A stretch of DNA of 64,000 nt from Arcobacter ellisii (GTDB taxonomy: Bacteria; Campylobacterota; Campylobacteria; Campylobacterales; Arcobacteraceae), in NCBI RefSeq assembly GCF_003544915.1, contig NZ_CP032097.1, forward strand, positions 806,001 through 870,000, read 5' to 3'. The position numbers were made by a program, and so were the translations under genes. Shown here in pieces: positions 28,653-37,134 of this stretch. Below the pieces are notes generated by a model, which saw nothing but the letters and a program-made list of their open reading frames with translations, made no database searches and had not been told where the DNA came from. The number at the start of each line of letters is the position of its first letter. The stretch's first letter is position 1.

Positions 28653-30060
28653 TTTAGTTGAAAAAAGTGAAAAAATTAGTTCAGAAGTTGAAATAATTTT
28701 TGTTAAAGATTTAGAAAACTTAACAAATGACAAAGAAGTTTTAGAAATTCTTGATTTTAAAGCAAAAGATGAATCTTGCGTTTTATTAGCTGAATCTAAA
28801 AAAATTTATGTGGGATTTGAAGATAATTCTTATGAGTGTATAGCAATAGCAACAGCAACAGCTATTAAAAAACTTCAAACTACAAATTTCAAAAATGCAA
28901 AAATTGAATTAAATGAAGTTTTAGAAGAAAATTTTAAAGCTTTAGTTGAAGGTGCAGCTTTAGGACAATATAAATTTGTTGATTACAAATCAGAAAAAGA
29001 TAAGAAAAAAATTGAATTAGATATTATAGTAGATGAAAAAACAAAAAAATTAGAATCAATTTTAAATGAATCAAAAATTATTGCAAAAGCTGTAAATAAA
29101 GCTAGAAATATGGTAAATACAGCTCCAGCTGATTTTTATCCTGAAGTTATGGCAAAAATGGCACAAGAAATTGCAAAAGATGTTGAAATAAAATGTGAAA
29201 TTCATGGTGAAAGTTATTTAGAAAAACATAAAATGATGGCAATGCATAGTGTTGGAAGAGCTTCAATTCATGAGTCAAAACTAATTCATTTAACATATAA
29301 ACCAAAAAATCCAAAATTTAAAATTGTTTTAGTTGGAAAAGGTTTAACTTATGATTCTGGTGGATTATCTTTAAAACCTGCTGATTTTATGGTAACTATG
29401 AAAGCTGATAAATCAGGTGGTTGTGCCGTTCTTTCAACTATGTGGGCAATTGCAAAACTTGAACTTCCATTTGAAGTTCATGGAATTGTTGGAGCTGTTG
29501 AAAATATGATAGGTGGAAATGCTTATAAACCTGATGATATTTTAACTGCAAAAAATGGAAAAACTATAGAAGTAAGAAATACAGATGCTGAAGGAAGATT
29601 AGTTTTAGCAGATTGTTTATGTTATGCCCAAGATGAGATTAAAGATATTGATTATATTTTTGATTATGCAACACTAACGGGTGCTTGTGTAGTTGGAGTT
29701 GGTGAATATACAACTGGAATTATGGGAAATAATGAAGTTTTAAAAAGAAATGCAGTTGCTAGTGCTTTAAAAGCCGGTGAATATGCTACTTCTTTAGATT
29801 TTAACAGATTTCTGAAAAAAACAATTAAATCAGAAATTGCAGATGTTTGTAATGTTGCAAATACAAGATATGGTGGAGCAATAACAGCTGGAATGTTTTT
29901 AGATAATTTTATTTATGATGAAAATAAAAACAAATGGATACATTTTGATATAGCTGGACCTGCATATGTTGAAAAAGCTTGGGGCTATAATGCCCATGGT
30001 GCAAGTGGTGCTGGTGTTAGAACTACTATAGGATTTTTAAAAGATTTATTGGAAGATTAA
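28642..30060 (+). CDS. pepA: leucyl aminopeptidase (M17)
   Basis: A 472-residue cytoplasmic dizinc peptidase. The C-terminal catalytic domain shows VGKGLTYDSGGLSLKPADFM, MKADKSGGCAV, and the family signature NTDAEGRLVLADCLCYA. The N-terminal domain is less conserved, as usual. The start ATG lies inside the dedA end with AAAAGGAG in front. A strong hairpin (30061-30087) ends the unit just after the stop. Confidence 0.95.
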   Translation: MKINLVEKSEKISSEVEIIFVKDLENLTNDKEVLEILDFKAKDESCVLLAESKKIYVGFEDNSYECIAIATATAIKKLQTTNFKNAKIELNEVLEENFKALVEGAALGQYKFVDYKSEKDKKKIELDIIVDEKTKKLESILNESKIIAKAVNKARNMVNTAPADFYPEVMAKMAQEIAKDVEIKCEIHGESYLEKHKMMAMHSVGRASIHESKLIHLTYKPKNPKFKIVLVGKGLTYDSGGLSLKPADFMVTMKADKSGGCAVLSTMWAIAKLELPFEVHGIVGAVENMIGGNAYKPDDILTAKNGKTIEVRNTDAEGRLVLADCLCYAQDEIKDIDYIFDYATLTGACVVGVGEYTTGIMGNNEVLKRNAVASALKAGEYATSLDFNRFLKKTIKSEIADVCNVANTRYGGAITAGMFLDNFIYDENKNKWIHFDIAGPAYVEKAWGYNAHGASGAGVRTTIGFLKDLLED

Positions 30061-30087
30061 AATAATGGGATAAAAATCCCATTATTT
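30061..30087. terminator. bidirectional terminator between pepA and tonB
   Basis: An inverted repeat with arms around AATGGGAT and ATCCCATT, loop AAA, flanked by A-runs and T-runs, lies between the convergent pepA and tonB stops. Confidence 0.8.
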
Positions 30088-30814
30088 AATTTCTACTTAT
30101 TTGATAAACAATAGGAACAGTAATTTCCCAAGAGTTTTTATCAAGTTTTTCTGGAATAGGCTCAAAGCTAGCAATTTTTTCAAAAATTTCAAGAGCTGCA
30201 TTATCTAAACTATCAAAATTTGAACTTTTATGAATTTTACAATGTTTTATTTTCCCATCTTTTAAAATAAAAAATGTAACATGAACTTTTCCAGTTTGAT
30301 TTAATCTTTTTGCTGTTTTAGGGTAAATTTTATTTTTTTCAATATGAAATCTTACTTTTGATAAATATTCAGATTCTATACTTTCTATTTCACTTGCACT
30401 CATCATTGGTTTTGAAGGAAGTGCTTCAACTGGTTTTGCTTCTTGAACAGGAATAACTTCTGTTTTTTGTTCAACTTTTTCTATTGGTTTCTCAATAGGT
30501 TTTTCTACTTGTTTTTTTTCAACTATTTTTTTAGGTTTTTGAACAGGTTTTTCTACTTTTTTCTTAATAGGTTTTGGTGTTTCAACAACAGGTTCAGGAA
30601 TTGGTTCTGGTTCAACTAAAGTTTGTTCAGGTTGAGATTCAACAACAGGTTCAGGTTTTAAATCTACATGTTGTAAAGATATTGTTTTAACCTCTTCAAC
30701 TTTTTTTTCAGGCATGATTAAAGTATCTGCAAAAACATAAAATAGAAAAAAAGAGGCAATTAAATATATACTAATTGCCATAAAGAATGAGTTTAAATAT
30801 CTGTAACTATTCAT
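30086..30814 (-). CDS. tonB: TonB energy-transducing protein
   Basis: A 242-residue protein with one N-terminal membrane segment (about 13-32). A long proline/lysine/glutamate periplasmic spacer follows (repeats such as EPVVE, KPIKK, VEKPIEK at about 50-130). The C-terminal TonB domain is YLSKVRFHIEKNKIYPKTAKRLNQ to VPIVYQI. It carries inner-membrane proton energy to outer-membrane receptors such as the three in this window. The start overlaps the exbD stop by 4 bases. The block exbB-exbD-tonB reads away from the Fur box at 31649-31663. Confidence 0.93.
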   Translation of the reverse strand: MNSYRYLNSFFMAISIYLIASFFLFYVFADTLIMPEKKVEEVKTISLQHVDLKPEPVVESQPEQTLVEPEPIPEPVVETPKPIKKKVEKPVQKPKKIVEKKQVEKPIEKPIEKVEQKTEVIPVQEAKPVEALPSKPMMSASEIESIESEYLSKVRFHIEKNKIYPKTAKRLNQTGKVHVTFFILKDGKIKHCKIHKSSNFDSLDNAALEIFEKIASFEPIPEKLDKNSWEITVPIVYQISRN

Positions 30815-31188
30815 TTTTTTGTCACTATCGATACATTAGAATAATGATTCTTTTTTAACATATCAAGTACTTCTACAAAAGATTCAAATTTTGTGTTTTT
30901 ATCTGTATTAATATGTATTGGAGTCTCTTTTGAAGATTCTAAAATAATTTTTTCAATATTCTCTAAAGTTTCAATTCTATCTTCAAAAAACAATTCTCCA
31001 CTCTCTTGAATTACCAAAATAATCTCTTTATCTGGTTTTAATTGGTCTGCATTTGAAGCATTTGGTAAAGATATTGGAATAATTCCTCTTGTAATAAAAG
31101 TTGAAGTTAATAAAACAATTGCTAAAAGAACAAGTAAAACATCAATAAATGGAATTACATTTATTGAATCATATTTCTTCAGTTTCAT
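30811..31188 (-). CDS. exbD: biopolymer transport protein ExbD
   Basis: A 125-residue inner-membrane protein. It begins with a short cytoplasmic tail and one membrane helix (INVIPFIDVLLVLLAIVLL) carrying the proton-pathway Asp at position 16. A periplasmic domain with PISLPNAS follows. It works with ExbB to energise TonB. It overlaps exbB by 20 bases and tonB by 4, so translation is tightly coupled. Confidence 0.94.
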   Translation of the reverse strand: MKLKKYDSINVIPFIDVLLVLLAIVLLTSTFITRGIIPISLPNASNADQLKPDKEIILVIQESGELFFEDRIETLENIEKIILESSKETPIHINTDKNTKFESFVEVLDMLKKNHYSNVSIVTKK

Positions 31189-31603
31189 ATAAACTCTCCA
31201 AAACTTCTGCGTATCTTCCTAAAATATTATAAAACACCATAGAGATGATAGCTACAACAAGTCCAACAGCAGTTGCTTTTAATGCTAATGCTAAAGATTC
31301 CATAATTTTTGCTGCATCAATATCTCCACTTCCCATAGTCATAAAAGTAAGCATAATCGCTAATACAGTTCCAAGCAATCCAATATATGGTGAATTTGAT
31401 GCAATTGTTCCTATAACAGTTAGATGTTTTGTTAATGCTACATCAAGTTGTTTTTTGTTTTTATATTGTTTTATATTGATTTTTTTATAAAAAATTATTC
31501 TTTCAATAAAAAACCATACAGCAATAAAACTCATAAATATTAATAGTGAAATCACCCCATAATCCACTAAATGTTTAAGAGTTTCAATGTCCATGTTTTC
31601 CAT
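31169..31603 (-). CDS. exbB: biopolymer transport protein ExbB
   Basis: A 144-residue MotA/TolQ/ExbB-family protein with three membrane segments. The conserved core is IGTIASNSPYIGLLGTVLAI, followed by LALALKATAVGLVVAI. It forms the proton channel with ExbD. It is first in the exbB-exbD-tonB unit. AAAGGA precedes the ATG, and the Fur box lies 46 bases upstream of the start. Confidence 0.94.
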   Translation of the reverse strand: MENMDIETLKHLVDYGVISLLIFMSFIAVWFFIERIIFYKKINIKQYKNKKQLDVALTKHLTVIGTIASNSPYIGLLGTVLAIMLTFMTMGSGDIDAAKIMESLALALKATAVGLVVAIISMVFYNILGRYAEVLESLYETEEI

Positions 31604-31648
31604 AATTTTTCCTTTCCATGTTTTCTAATGTGAATTTTATTACAATAT

Positions 31649-31663
31649 TGATAATAATTATCT
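31649..31663. promoter_or_regulatory. Fur box between exbB and tolC-like gene
   Basis: TGATAATAATTATCT is a near-perfect 7-1-7 inverted repeat of the Fur type, in the 93- to 147-base gap between the divergent exbB and outer-membrane-factor genes. It could control both directions. Confidence 0.8.
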
Positions 31664-31750
31664 TAATTGAAATATAAATTAACTTTTTGTTAAAAAATGA
31701 TTAAAAAAGCTGATATACAATTTCGATTGAAAAAAATGAAAGGAAATAAG

Positions 31751-32941
31751 TTGCGTAAAATAATAGTGTGTTCATTGTTTTGTAGTTTAGCCTTTGCAAA
31801 TAATTTAGAAATTTTGCAAAAGGATAAAAAAGAGTTAAGGCAATTAGATAAAAAATCAATAGAATCAAATTATGAGAGTAACAAAAATGATTGGATTTCA
31901 CCAATTAATCTAAGCTCAGGATTAAGTAGAAATCACTCTTTTTCTACTGAAAGTGATAAGTTCTCAAAAAGTGTTTCTATAGGTTTTACTCAAAGTATTT
32001 ATCAATCAGGTGGAATTGAGTTTACTATTCAATATGCAAAAGACCAATTAAATTATGATTTATTAACTTGGGAAAATGAAAATGCTCAACTTTTAGAATC
32101 TATTTATGATACTTTATTAGAGATTAGAAAGATAAAAATTCAGATAGAGCAGGGCATTTATAAACTTGCAAGTAAAGAGATAGAACTAAATATTAAAAAG
32201 ATTCAATATGAAGCAGGGAATACTGATATTGTTGAATTAAATAATGCTTTAATGAGTAAAAACACTCAAATTAAAGAGAATATCTCTTTGGAAAATTCTT
32301 TAAAAGATAAAATTTTTGAGTTATCAAAATATACAGATTTAAAATATGATGAAATTGAGATAATAGATTTTAATAATGTTTCAAAAGAGGATTATGTAAG
32401 TAAAAATATAGAGTATTTAGTAGAAGACGCAAGAGTTGAAATGTTAAATACTAACTATAAAAAAACAAAAACTAACTATCTTCCAAAAGTCTCTTTAGGA
32501 TTAAATGGTTCTTATTCAAATATTGATGATTTGATAAAAAATACAAAAAATGAAGATGAAACTTCAGGAAGTGCTTCTTTAACTTTGAGTGTTCCTTTAT
32601 ATGATTATAATAAAACAAGTAAATTAGAAGATGCAAAATTAGAGTATTTAAAACAAAAAAGTTCGGCAAATGATTTAAAAAATGAGTTAGCTTATGAGTA
32701 TGAACAAATTATAAATCAAATTGATACATATAAAAAACAAAATAAAATTATTGAAGATAATATCAAATTATATGATGATTTGATAACTGCAAATAGAGTT
32801 TCAAATGATGCTGGAATGACTTCTGCTTATGATTTAGAGGTTTTAGAAAATACAAAAAAAGTAAATGAGTATGATTTACAAATCAATGAGATAAATATCA
32901 AATTACAATTCTCAAAATTATATTTTAAAATAAAAGGCTAA
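31751..32941 (+). CDS. TolC-like outer membrane efflux protein
   Basis: A 396-residue outer-membrane factor with long alternating helices and polar strands (for example EIRKIKIQIEQGIYKLASKE and the repeat half EYEQIINQIDTYKKQNKIIE). I start at TTG 31751: AAAGGA lies 6 bases before it and the protein then begins MRKIIVCSLFCSLAFANNL, a clean signal peptide. The frame is open to an ATG at 31697, which would put 18 polar residues in front. It heads an apparent operon with an adaptor, an ABC ATPase and an ABC permease, so it should be the outer-membrane exit of a MacAB-TolC-type pump. It starts next to a Fur box. Confidence 0.85.
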   Translation: MRKIIVCSLFCSLAFANNLEILQKDKKELRQLDKKSIESNYESNKNDWISPINLSSGLSRNHSFSTESDKFSKSVSIGFTQSIYQSGGIEFTIQYAKDQLNYDLLTWENENAQLLESIYDTLLEIRKIKIQIEQGIYKLASKEIELNIKKIQYEAGNTDIVELNNALMSKNTQIKENISLENSLKDKIFELSKYTDLKYDEIEIIDFNNVSKEDYVSKNIEYLVEDARVEMLNTNYKKTKTNYLPKVSLGLNGSYSNIDDLIKNTKNEDETSGSASLTLSVPLYDYNKTSKLEDAKLEYLKQKSSANDLKNELAYEYEQIINQIDTYKKQNKIIEDNIKLYDDLITANRVSNDAGMTSAYDLEVLENTKKVNEYDLQINEINIKLQFSKLYFKIKG

Positions 32942-32950
32942 GGTAGATAG

Positions 32951-34222
32951 ATGGAAGATAAAAAGTTATTGGAAGAGTTAGAGAGTCATAGTAATAAAAA
33001 ATCAAAAAAATTCTATATTTTTGTAATACTATTTTTAGTTGTAGGTGCTGTTTTAGCCTATTATTTTTTAATTTTTAATAAAACAAATAAAAGTGAAGTT
33101 GTTGAATATGTAACAAAAAATGTAACACGAGGTGATTTATCAGTAGTTGTTAGTGCAACAGGAACTTTAAATCCTACAAATAGTGTTGAAGTTGGAGTTG
33201 AAGTATCTGGAACTTTAAAAGAGATTTATGTTGATTTTAATGATGAAGTTGAAGTTGGACAAGTTTTAGCAAGACTTGATACAAGAAAATTACAATCTGA
33301 AGTTGATGGACAAACAGCAGCTTTAGCAATTGCAAAAGCAAATCAACTTGAAAGTGAAGTTGATTTAAAAAATAAAAAATTAGTTTATGATAGAACTTTA
33401 AAAATGTTTAATAGTTCAGGTGGAAAATATCCATCAAAAAATGAGTTAGACCAAGCTAAATTTGGTTATGAAGCAGCTCTATCATCTTTACAAGCTGCAA
33501 AATCTAAAGTTGAACAAGCTTCATTTACTTTAAAAACTGCAATGCAAAATTTAGATAAAGCAGAAGTTAAATCATCAATAAAAGGTATAGTTTTAGATAG
33601 AGCCGTTGAAGTTGGACAAACACTTGCAGCTTCTATGAATGCTCCAAAACTTTTTGTTATTGCAAAAGATTTAAGAAATATGGATTTAATTGTAAGTATT
33701 GATGAATCAGATGTTGCAGATATTAAAAAAGATTTACCTGTTACTTTTACAGTTGATGCTTATCCAAATAGAACTTTTAAAGGAAAAATTAAACAAGTAA
33801 GACTTAATCCAACTGATACAAATGGAGTAGTAACTTATGAAACAGTTGTTTCAGTTGATAATGAAGAGTTACTTTTAAGACCTGGAATGACTGCAACTGC
33901 AAATATTGTTACAAAACAGAGTCTTGATAAATTGATTATTCCAAATAGTGCATTAAGATTTAAACCAAAAATGCCTCAAACTGATGAGAAAAAAGGAACG
34001 ATGACTTTTGTAGGACCTCCAAGACGTCCTTTAGGTGAAAATGCTCCAAAAGAGTTAGGAAAAAGAGAGTTTTCTCCTATATTTATTTTAGAAAATAATC
34101 AACCTAAACGTGTAATGGTTAAAGTTTTAGACAGTGATGGAAAATCAACAACTATTGAATCAAATGATTTAAAAGTAGATGATGTAGTAATTATTTCACA
34201 AAAGAGTGAAAATGCAAACTAA
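32951..34222 (+). CDS. MacA-like periplasmic adaptor (HlyD/RND membrane-fusion family)
   Basis: A 423-residue adaptor. A membrane anchor is at about 22-43 (FYIFVILFLVVGAVLAYYF). The lipoyl half-motifs are VVSATGTLNPTNSVEVGVEV SG and KSSIKGIVLDRAVEVGQ, separated by a helical hairpin of about 90 residues. Beta-barrel and membrane-proximal domains follow, with RPGMTATANIV. It links the MacB-type ATPase/permease with the outer-membrane factor. The 3' end overlaps the ATPase gene. It may export peptides, lipids or siderophores. Confidence 0.88.
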   Translation: MEDKKLLEELESHSNKKSKKFYIFVILFLVVGAVLAYYFLIFNKTNKSEVVEYVTKNVTRGDLSVVVSATGTLNPTNSVEVGVEVSGTLKEIYVDFNDEVEVGQVLARLDTRKLQSEVDGQTAALAIAKANQLESEVDLKNKKLVYDRTLKMFNSSGGKYPSKNELDQAKFGYEAALSSLQAAKSKVEQASFTLKTAMQNLDKAEVKSSIKGIVLDRAVEVGQTLAASMNAPKLFVIAKDLRNMDLIVSIDESDVADIKKDLPVTFTVDAYPNRTFKGKIKQVRLNPTDTNGVVTYETVVSVDNEELLLRPGMTATANIVTKQSLDKLIIPNSALRFKPKMPQTDEKKGTMTFVGPPRRPLGENAPKELGKREFSPIFILENNQPKRVMVKVLDSDGKSTTIESNDLKVDDVVIISQKSENAN

Positions 34223-34916
34223 TAAGACTATCATAGAGTTTAAAAATATAGTAAAAACCTATGGTTTAGGTGAAGCTAAAACTTATGCTCTAAATGGTGT
34301 TAGTTTTACAATTAAACAAGGTGAATTTATCGCTATTATGGGAGCAAGTGGAAGTGGTAAATCAACTTCTATGAATATGATAGGATGTTTAGATAAACCA
34401 AGTAGTGGTGAATATTTATTTAATGGAATAAATGTAGAAAAACTAAATAGAAATCAAATGGCAATTTTACGAAGAAACTATTTAGGTTTTGTGTTTCAAG
34501 GGTTTAATTTGCTTGGAAGAACATCTGCTTTAGAAAATGTTGAATTACCTTTGATTTATAGAAAAGTTCCTTTGGCACAAAGAAAAATATTAGCTCTAAA
34601 AGCTTTGGAAAAAGTTGGACTTGGAAGTGTAAGTCATCACACTCCAGCTGAACTTAGTGGAGGTCAGCAACAGCGTGTGGCAATTGCAAGGGCGATTGTA
34701 ACAAATCCTTTGGTGTTACTTGCAGATGAACCAACGGGAAATCTTGATAGTATAAAAAGTGTTGAGATAATGAATTTATTAAAAGAGTTAAACGAAGAGT
34801 CAGGTATTACGATTATTATGGTAACGCACGAAGAAGAGATGGCTAAGTATGCAAATAGAATCATATATTTTAGAGATGGGCATATTGATGATAGTTTAAA
34901 AAAAGGATATAAATAA
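34212..34916 (+). CDS. MacB/LolD-type ABC transporter ATPase
   Basis: About 234 residues. Walker A is GASGSGKSTSMN near residue 43, the signature is ELSGGQQQRVAIARAI, Walker B is VLLADEPTGNLDS, and the switch histidine is in MVTHEEEMA. This is the short MacB/LolD/FtsE class. I start at ATG 34212, with AAGAG ahead of it; a GTG at 34206 is possible. It overlaps the adaptor gene upstream by 11 bases, and its last base is the first base of the permease ATG. Confidence 0.9.
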   Translation: MQTNKTIIEFKNIVKTYGLGEAKTYALNGVSFTIKQGEFIAIMGASGSGKSTSMNMIGCLDKPSSGEYLFNGINVEKLNRNQMAILRRNYLGFVFQGFNLLGRTSALENVELPLIYRKVPLAQRKILALKALEKVGLGSVSHHTPAELSGGQQQRVAIARAIVTNPLVLLADEPTGNLDSIKSVEIMNLLKELNEESGITIIMVTHEEEMAKYANRIIYFRDGHIDDSLKKGYK

Positions 34917-36127
34917 TGTTAACTAATGCCTTATTAATAGCCTTAAAAGAGATTAGAAGAAATCTTTTAAGATCTTTTTTAACAATCCTTGGAATTGTAA
35001 TTGGAGTTGCTTCTGTAATAGCAATGGTTATGATTGGAGATGGAACAACTGCAAATGTAAAACAAAGTATTTCTAAACTTGGAACAAATATGCTAACTTT
35101 AAGAGTAGGGCAAGAAAGACGAGGAGCTCCAAGAGATGATAATAGTGCAAAACCATTTACACAAGATGATATAGTTGCAATAAAAAATGATATTCAAAAT
35201 ATAAAAGCAGTTGCAGCTGAAAACTCAACAAAAATGAATATAGTTTATGGAAATAAAAGTACAAGTTCCTCTGTAATTGGTACTTCTAATGACTATTTTA
35301 TTATTAAAGATTGGGAGTTACTTGAAGGAAGAACTTTTGAAGAGAGTGAGTTAAATAGTGGAAAATCTTCTTGTATTGTAGGAACAACAATAGTAAAACA
35401 GTTATTTGATGCAGAAAGTCCTATTGGAGCAAATATAAGACTTAAAAATATCTCTTGTAATATTATTGGAGTTTTAAAATCAAAAGGTGCAGCAGCTTTT
35501 GGTAATGACCAAGATGAGATTATTATTGTTCCTCTTAAAATGTATCAAAGTAAAATAAAAGGTAATAAAGATATATCTTCAATTTTAATTTCTATAACTG
35601 AAGGAAAATATATTGAAGGTGCAAAAACAGATATAACTTTATTGATGCAAGAAAGAAGAGCTATAAAAGTTGGTGAAGCTGATAATTTCCACATACGTGA
35701 TATGGAAGATTTATTATCAACTATGACATCTACAACTAAAATGCTTACATATTTACTTGGTTCAATTGCAGCAATTTCTTTACTTGTTGGAGGAATTGGA
35801 ATTATGAATATAATGTTAGTTTCTGTAACTGAAAGAACAAGAGAAATAGGAACTAGACTTGCTATTGGAGCAATGGAGAGTGAAGTTTTACTTCAATTTT
35901 TAGTTGAAGCAGTTGTTTTATCAATGTTTGGGGGAATTATAGGAATTGTTTTTGGGATGTGTATTGGTTACATAGTTGTTAATTCAATGGATTTATTGTT
36001 TATTATTAATAAGCAAATAATTATGATTTCATTTTTCTTTTCTACACTGATTGGAGTTGTTTTTGGATATTTTCCAGCTAGAAAAGCTGCAAGATTAAAT
36101 CCAATTGAAGCTTTACGATATGAATAA
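34916..36127 (+). CDS. MacB-type ABC transporter permease (FtsX-like)
   Basis: A 403-residue four-helix permease. The N-terminal helix is ALKEIRRNLLRSFLTILGIVIGVASVIAM. A large periplasmic MacB_PCD domain spans about 50-270. Three helices at the end form the FtsX domain (LLVGGIGIMNIMLVSVTERTREIGTRLAIGA). Separation from the ATPase differs from E. coli MacB, where they are fused. A strong palindrome ends the unit at 36126-36158. With the Fur box upstream of the operon, iron-controlled export is plausible. Confidence 0.9.
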   Translation: MLTNALLIALKEIRRNLLRSFLTILGIVIGVASVIAMVMIGDGTTANVKQSISKLGTNMLTLRVGQERRGAPRDDNSAKPFTQDDIVAIKNDIQNIKAVAAENSTKMNIVYGNKSTSSSVIGTSNDYFIIKDWELLEGRTFEESELNSGKSSCIVGTTIVKQLFDAESPIGANIRLKNISCNIIGVLKSKGAAAFGNDQDEIIIVPLKMYQSKIKGNKDISSILISITEGKYIEGAKTDITLLMQERRAIKVGEADNFHIRDMEDLLSTMTSTTKMLTYLLGSIAAISLLVGGIGIMNIMLVSVTERTREIGTRLAIGAMESEVLLQFLVEAVVLSMFGGIIGIVFGMCIGYIVVNSMDLLFIINKQIIMISFFFSTLIGVVFGYFPARKAARLNPIEALRYE

Positions 36128-36158
36128 ATATTAAGTAGAAATTTTCTACTTAATATTT
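36126..36158. terminator. bidirectional terminator between the MacB permease and ankyrin genes
   Basis: A 16-bp perfect inverted repeat (arms around TTAAGTAGAAA and TTTCTACTTAA) with A-rich and T-rich ends. It sits on the convergent stop codons at 36127 and 36146. Confidence 0.82.
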
Positions 36159-36655
36159 AACTTTTCCATTAAAAAATCAATTTTCAGATTTTTTGCTAAA
36201 TTAAGAGCACTATTTCCTAAAAAATCTTCATGTTCTATATTTGCACCATTTTCTAAAAGGTACTTAATACTATTTTGTTTATTATATAAGATTGCATAAA
36301 TTAAAGGAGTAGAGTTTATATCATCTGTTTCATTAATATCAATGCCACAATTTTTTAGGCATTTAATGACTTTTATGTTATCCATATAAACAGCATAATT
36401 TATAGCAGATAGATTTGTAGATACTTCTGTACTTATATTTAGTTCAAGTAGTTTTTTTATTACATCAGTTTTATTTTTACAAATTGCCCAATATAATGCA
36501 TTTCTTCCTTTATAATCCCTTGCATTTATATTTAGAACCTGCAGTCTAAACATCTCTATTAACATTTCCCATTTTTCTCCATCTACAAGAGAAGAAAAGA
36601 TATTTGCAACAATTTTTTCATTTAGATTTTTTTCAAGAAGATGATTATTAGACAT
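36146..36655 (-). CDS. ankyrin-repeat protein
   Basis: A 169-residue protein made of about four ankyrin repeats (NARDYKGRNALYWAICKNKT, NLSAINYAVYMDNIKVIKCL, NSTPLIYAILYNKQNSIKYL, GNSALNLAKNLKIDFL). There is no signal peptide or membrane segment, so it is probably cytoplasmic. Its binding partner is unknown. A perfect Fur-type 15-mer (36674-36688) lies 18 bases before the start, so it should be expressed under iron limitation. Ankyrin proteins next to iron or oxidative-stress genes are known in other bacteria, but no firm function follows. Confidence 0.8.
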   Translation of the reverse strand: MSNNHLLEKNLNEKIVANIFSSLVDGEKWEMLIEMFRLQVLNINARDYKGRNALYWAICKNKTDVIKKLLELNISTEVSTNLSAINYAVYMDNIKVIKCLKNCGIDINETDDINSTPLIYAILYNKQNSIKYLLENGANIEHEDFLGNSALNLAKNLKIDFLMEKLNIK

Positions 36656-36673
36656 ACTAATCCTTTATAAAAA

Positions 36674-36688
36674 TGATAATTGTTATCA
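36674..36688. promoter_or_regulatory. Fur box upstream of the ankyrin gene
   Basis: TGATAATTGTTATCA is an almost perfect 7-1-7 inverted repeat, placed right before the ankyrin gene start and after the 76-residue gene end. Confidence 0.8.
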
Positions 36689-36721
36689 TAATATAAAGAA
36701 TCTTAACTGAAGTTGAAAATA

Positions 36722-36952
36722 TTAATTAAGCTGAGGTTTTTCTTCTTTTGTTTTTTTAATTTGATTATTTTTTTTTGGTTGGTAAAGCATATGGTGCCAT
36801 AATGCGAAGCCACAAAATGCAACTCCTGCAACAACGTGAGTTTTTTTAGCAATAGAGTTTTTCATAAACATTGATGTTACTACTGTAGCACCTAACGTTG
36901 CTGTCATTCCAATTTTTGCAGCTTCTCTTTGAAGTTCTAAATCAAATTTCAT
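36722..36952 (-). CDS. small membrane protein, end of ferrosome-like island
   Basis: A 76-residue protein with two hydrophobic stretches (IGMTATLGATVVTSMFM and VVAGVAFCGFALWHHMLY), glycine/alanine rich. A lysine-rich tail (KKNNQIKKTKEEK) is probably cytoplasmic. I know no named family for it. Its start overlaps the end of the 38-residue gene by 11 bases, so both are one transcript, driven from the region with two Fur boxes. Its hydrophobic, glycine-containing helices resemble those of other proteins in the neighbouring ferrosome-like cluster, so it may be a component of that system. Confidence 0.68.
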   Translation of the reverse strand: MKFDLELQREAAKIGMTATLGATVVTSMFMKNSIAKKTHVVAGVAFCGFALWHHMLYQPKKNNQIKKTKEEKPQLN

Positions 36953-37058
36953 TATTTATTTTCCTTTTTTTTCTTCTTTCCATAGTTTTTACTGTTTTGT
37001 TTACTGTTTTAACTGTTAAAACGGCTGTTAAAGCTGTTGCAAGAAATAATATTGGCAC
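36942..37058 (-). CDS. 38-residue small membrane protein (GTG start)
   Basis: A short gene beginning GTG at 37058, with AAAAGGA five bases upstream. It ends in TGA at 36942-36944 and overlaps the next gene by 11 bases. The product starts MPILFLATALTAVLTVKTVN: a short hydrophobic N terminus, then a basic tail (MERRKKRK). Length, ribosome binding site, overlap and position directly behind two Fur boxes argue that it is translated. Function unknown; a small anchor or regulator of the ferrosome-like system is an inference. Confidence 0.55.
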   Translation of the reverse strand: MPILFLATALTAVLTVKTVNKTVKTMERRKKRKINNEI

Positions 37059-37069
37059 AAAAATCCTTT

Positions 37070-37084
37070 TGATAATAATTATCA
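37070..37084. promoter_or_regulatory. Fur box (perfect) upstream of the small membrane-protein genes
   Basis: TGATAATAATTATCA is a perfect 7-1-7 inverted repeat, 12 bases upstream of the GTG at 37058. A -10-like TATACT lies at 37100-37095 on the minus strand, so this site would cover the transcription start. Confidence 0.85.
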
Positions 37085-37114
37085 TAATTCTATCAGTATA
37101 TACTTAAATAAAAC

Positions 37115-37129
37115 TGATAACTATTATCA
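37115..37129. promoter_or_regulatory. second Fur box upstream of the small membrane-protein genes
   Basis: TGATAACTATTATCA matches the 7-1-7 pattern at 14 of 15 positions. It lies where the -35 region of the TATACT promoter (37100-37095, minus strand) would be, so two Fur dimers would bracket the promoter. Confidence 0.78.
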
Positions 37130-37134
37130 TATAA

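Noticed and set aside
31697-31750. N-terminal extension of the TolC-like gene to the ATG at 31697
   Set aside because: It would put polar residues before the signal peptide; the TTG at 31751 has a well-placed AAAGGA.
36898-37107. 69-codon hydrophobic frame on the plus strand opposite the 38- and 76-residue genes
   Set aside because: No ribosome binding site. The Fur boxes and minus-strand genes explain the region better, and the sequence is Leu/Ile/Phe-rich, as expected from AT-rich antisense DNA.
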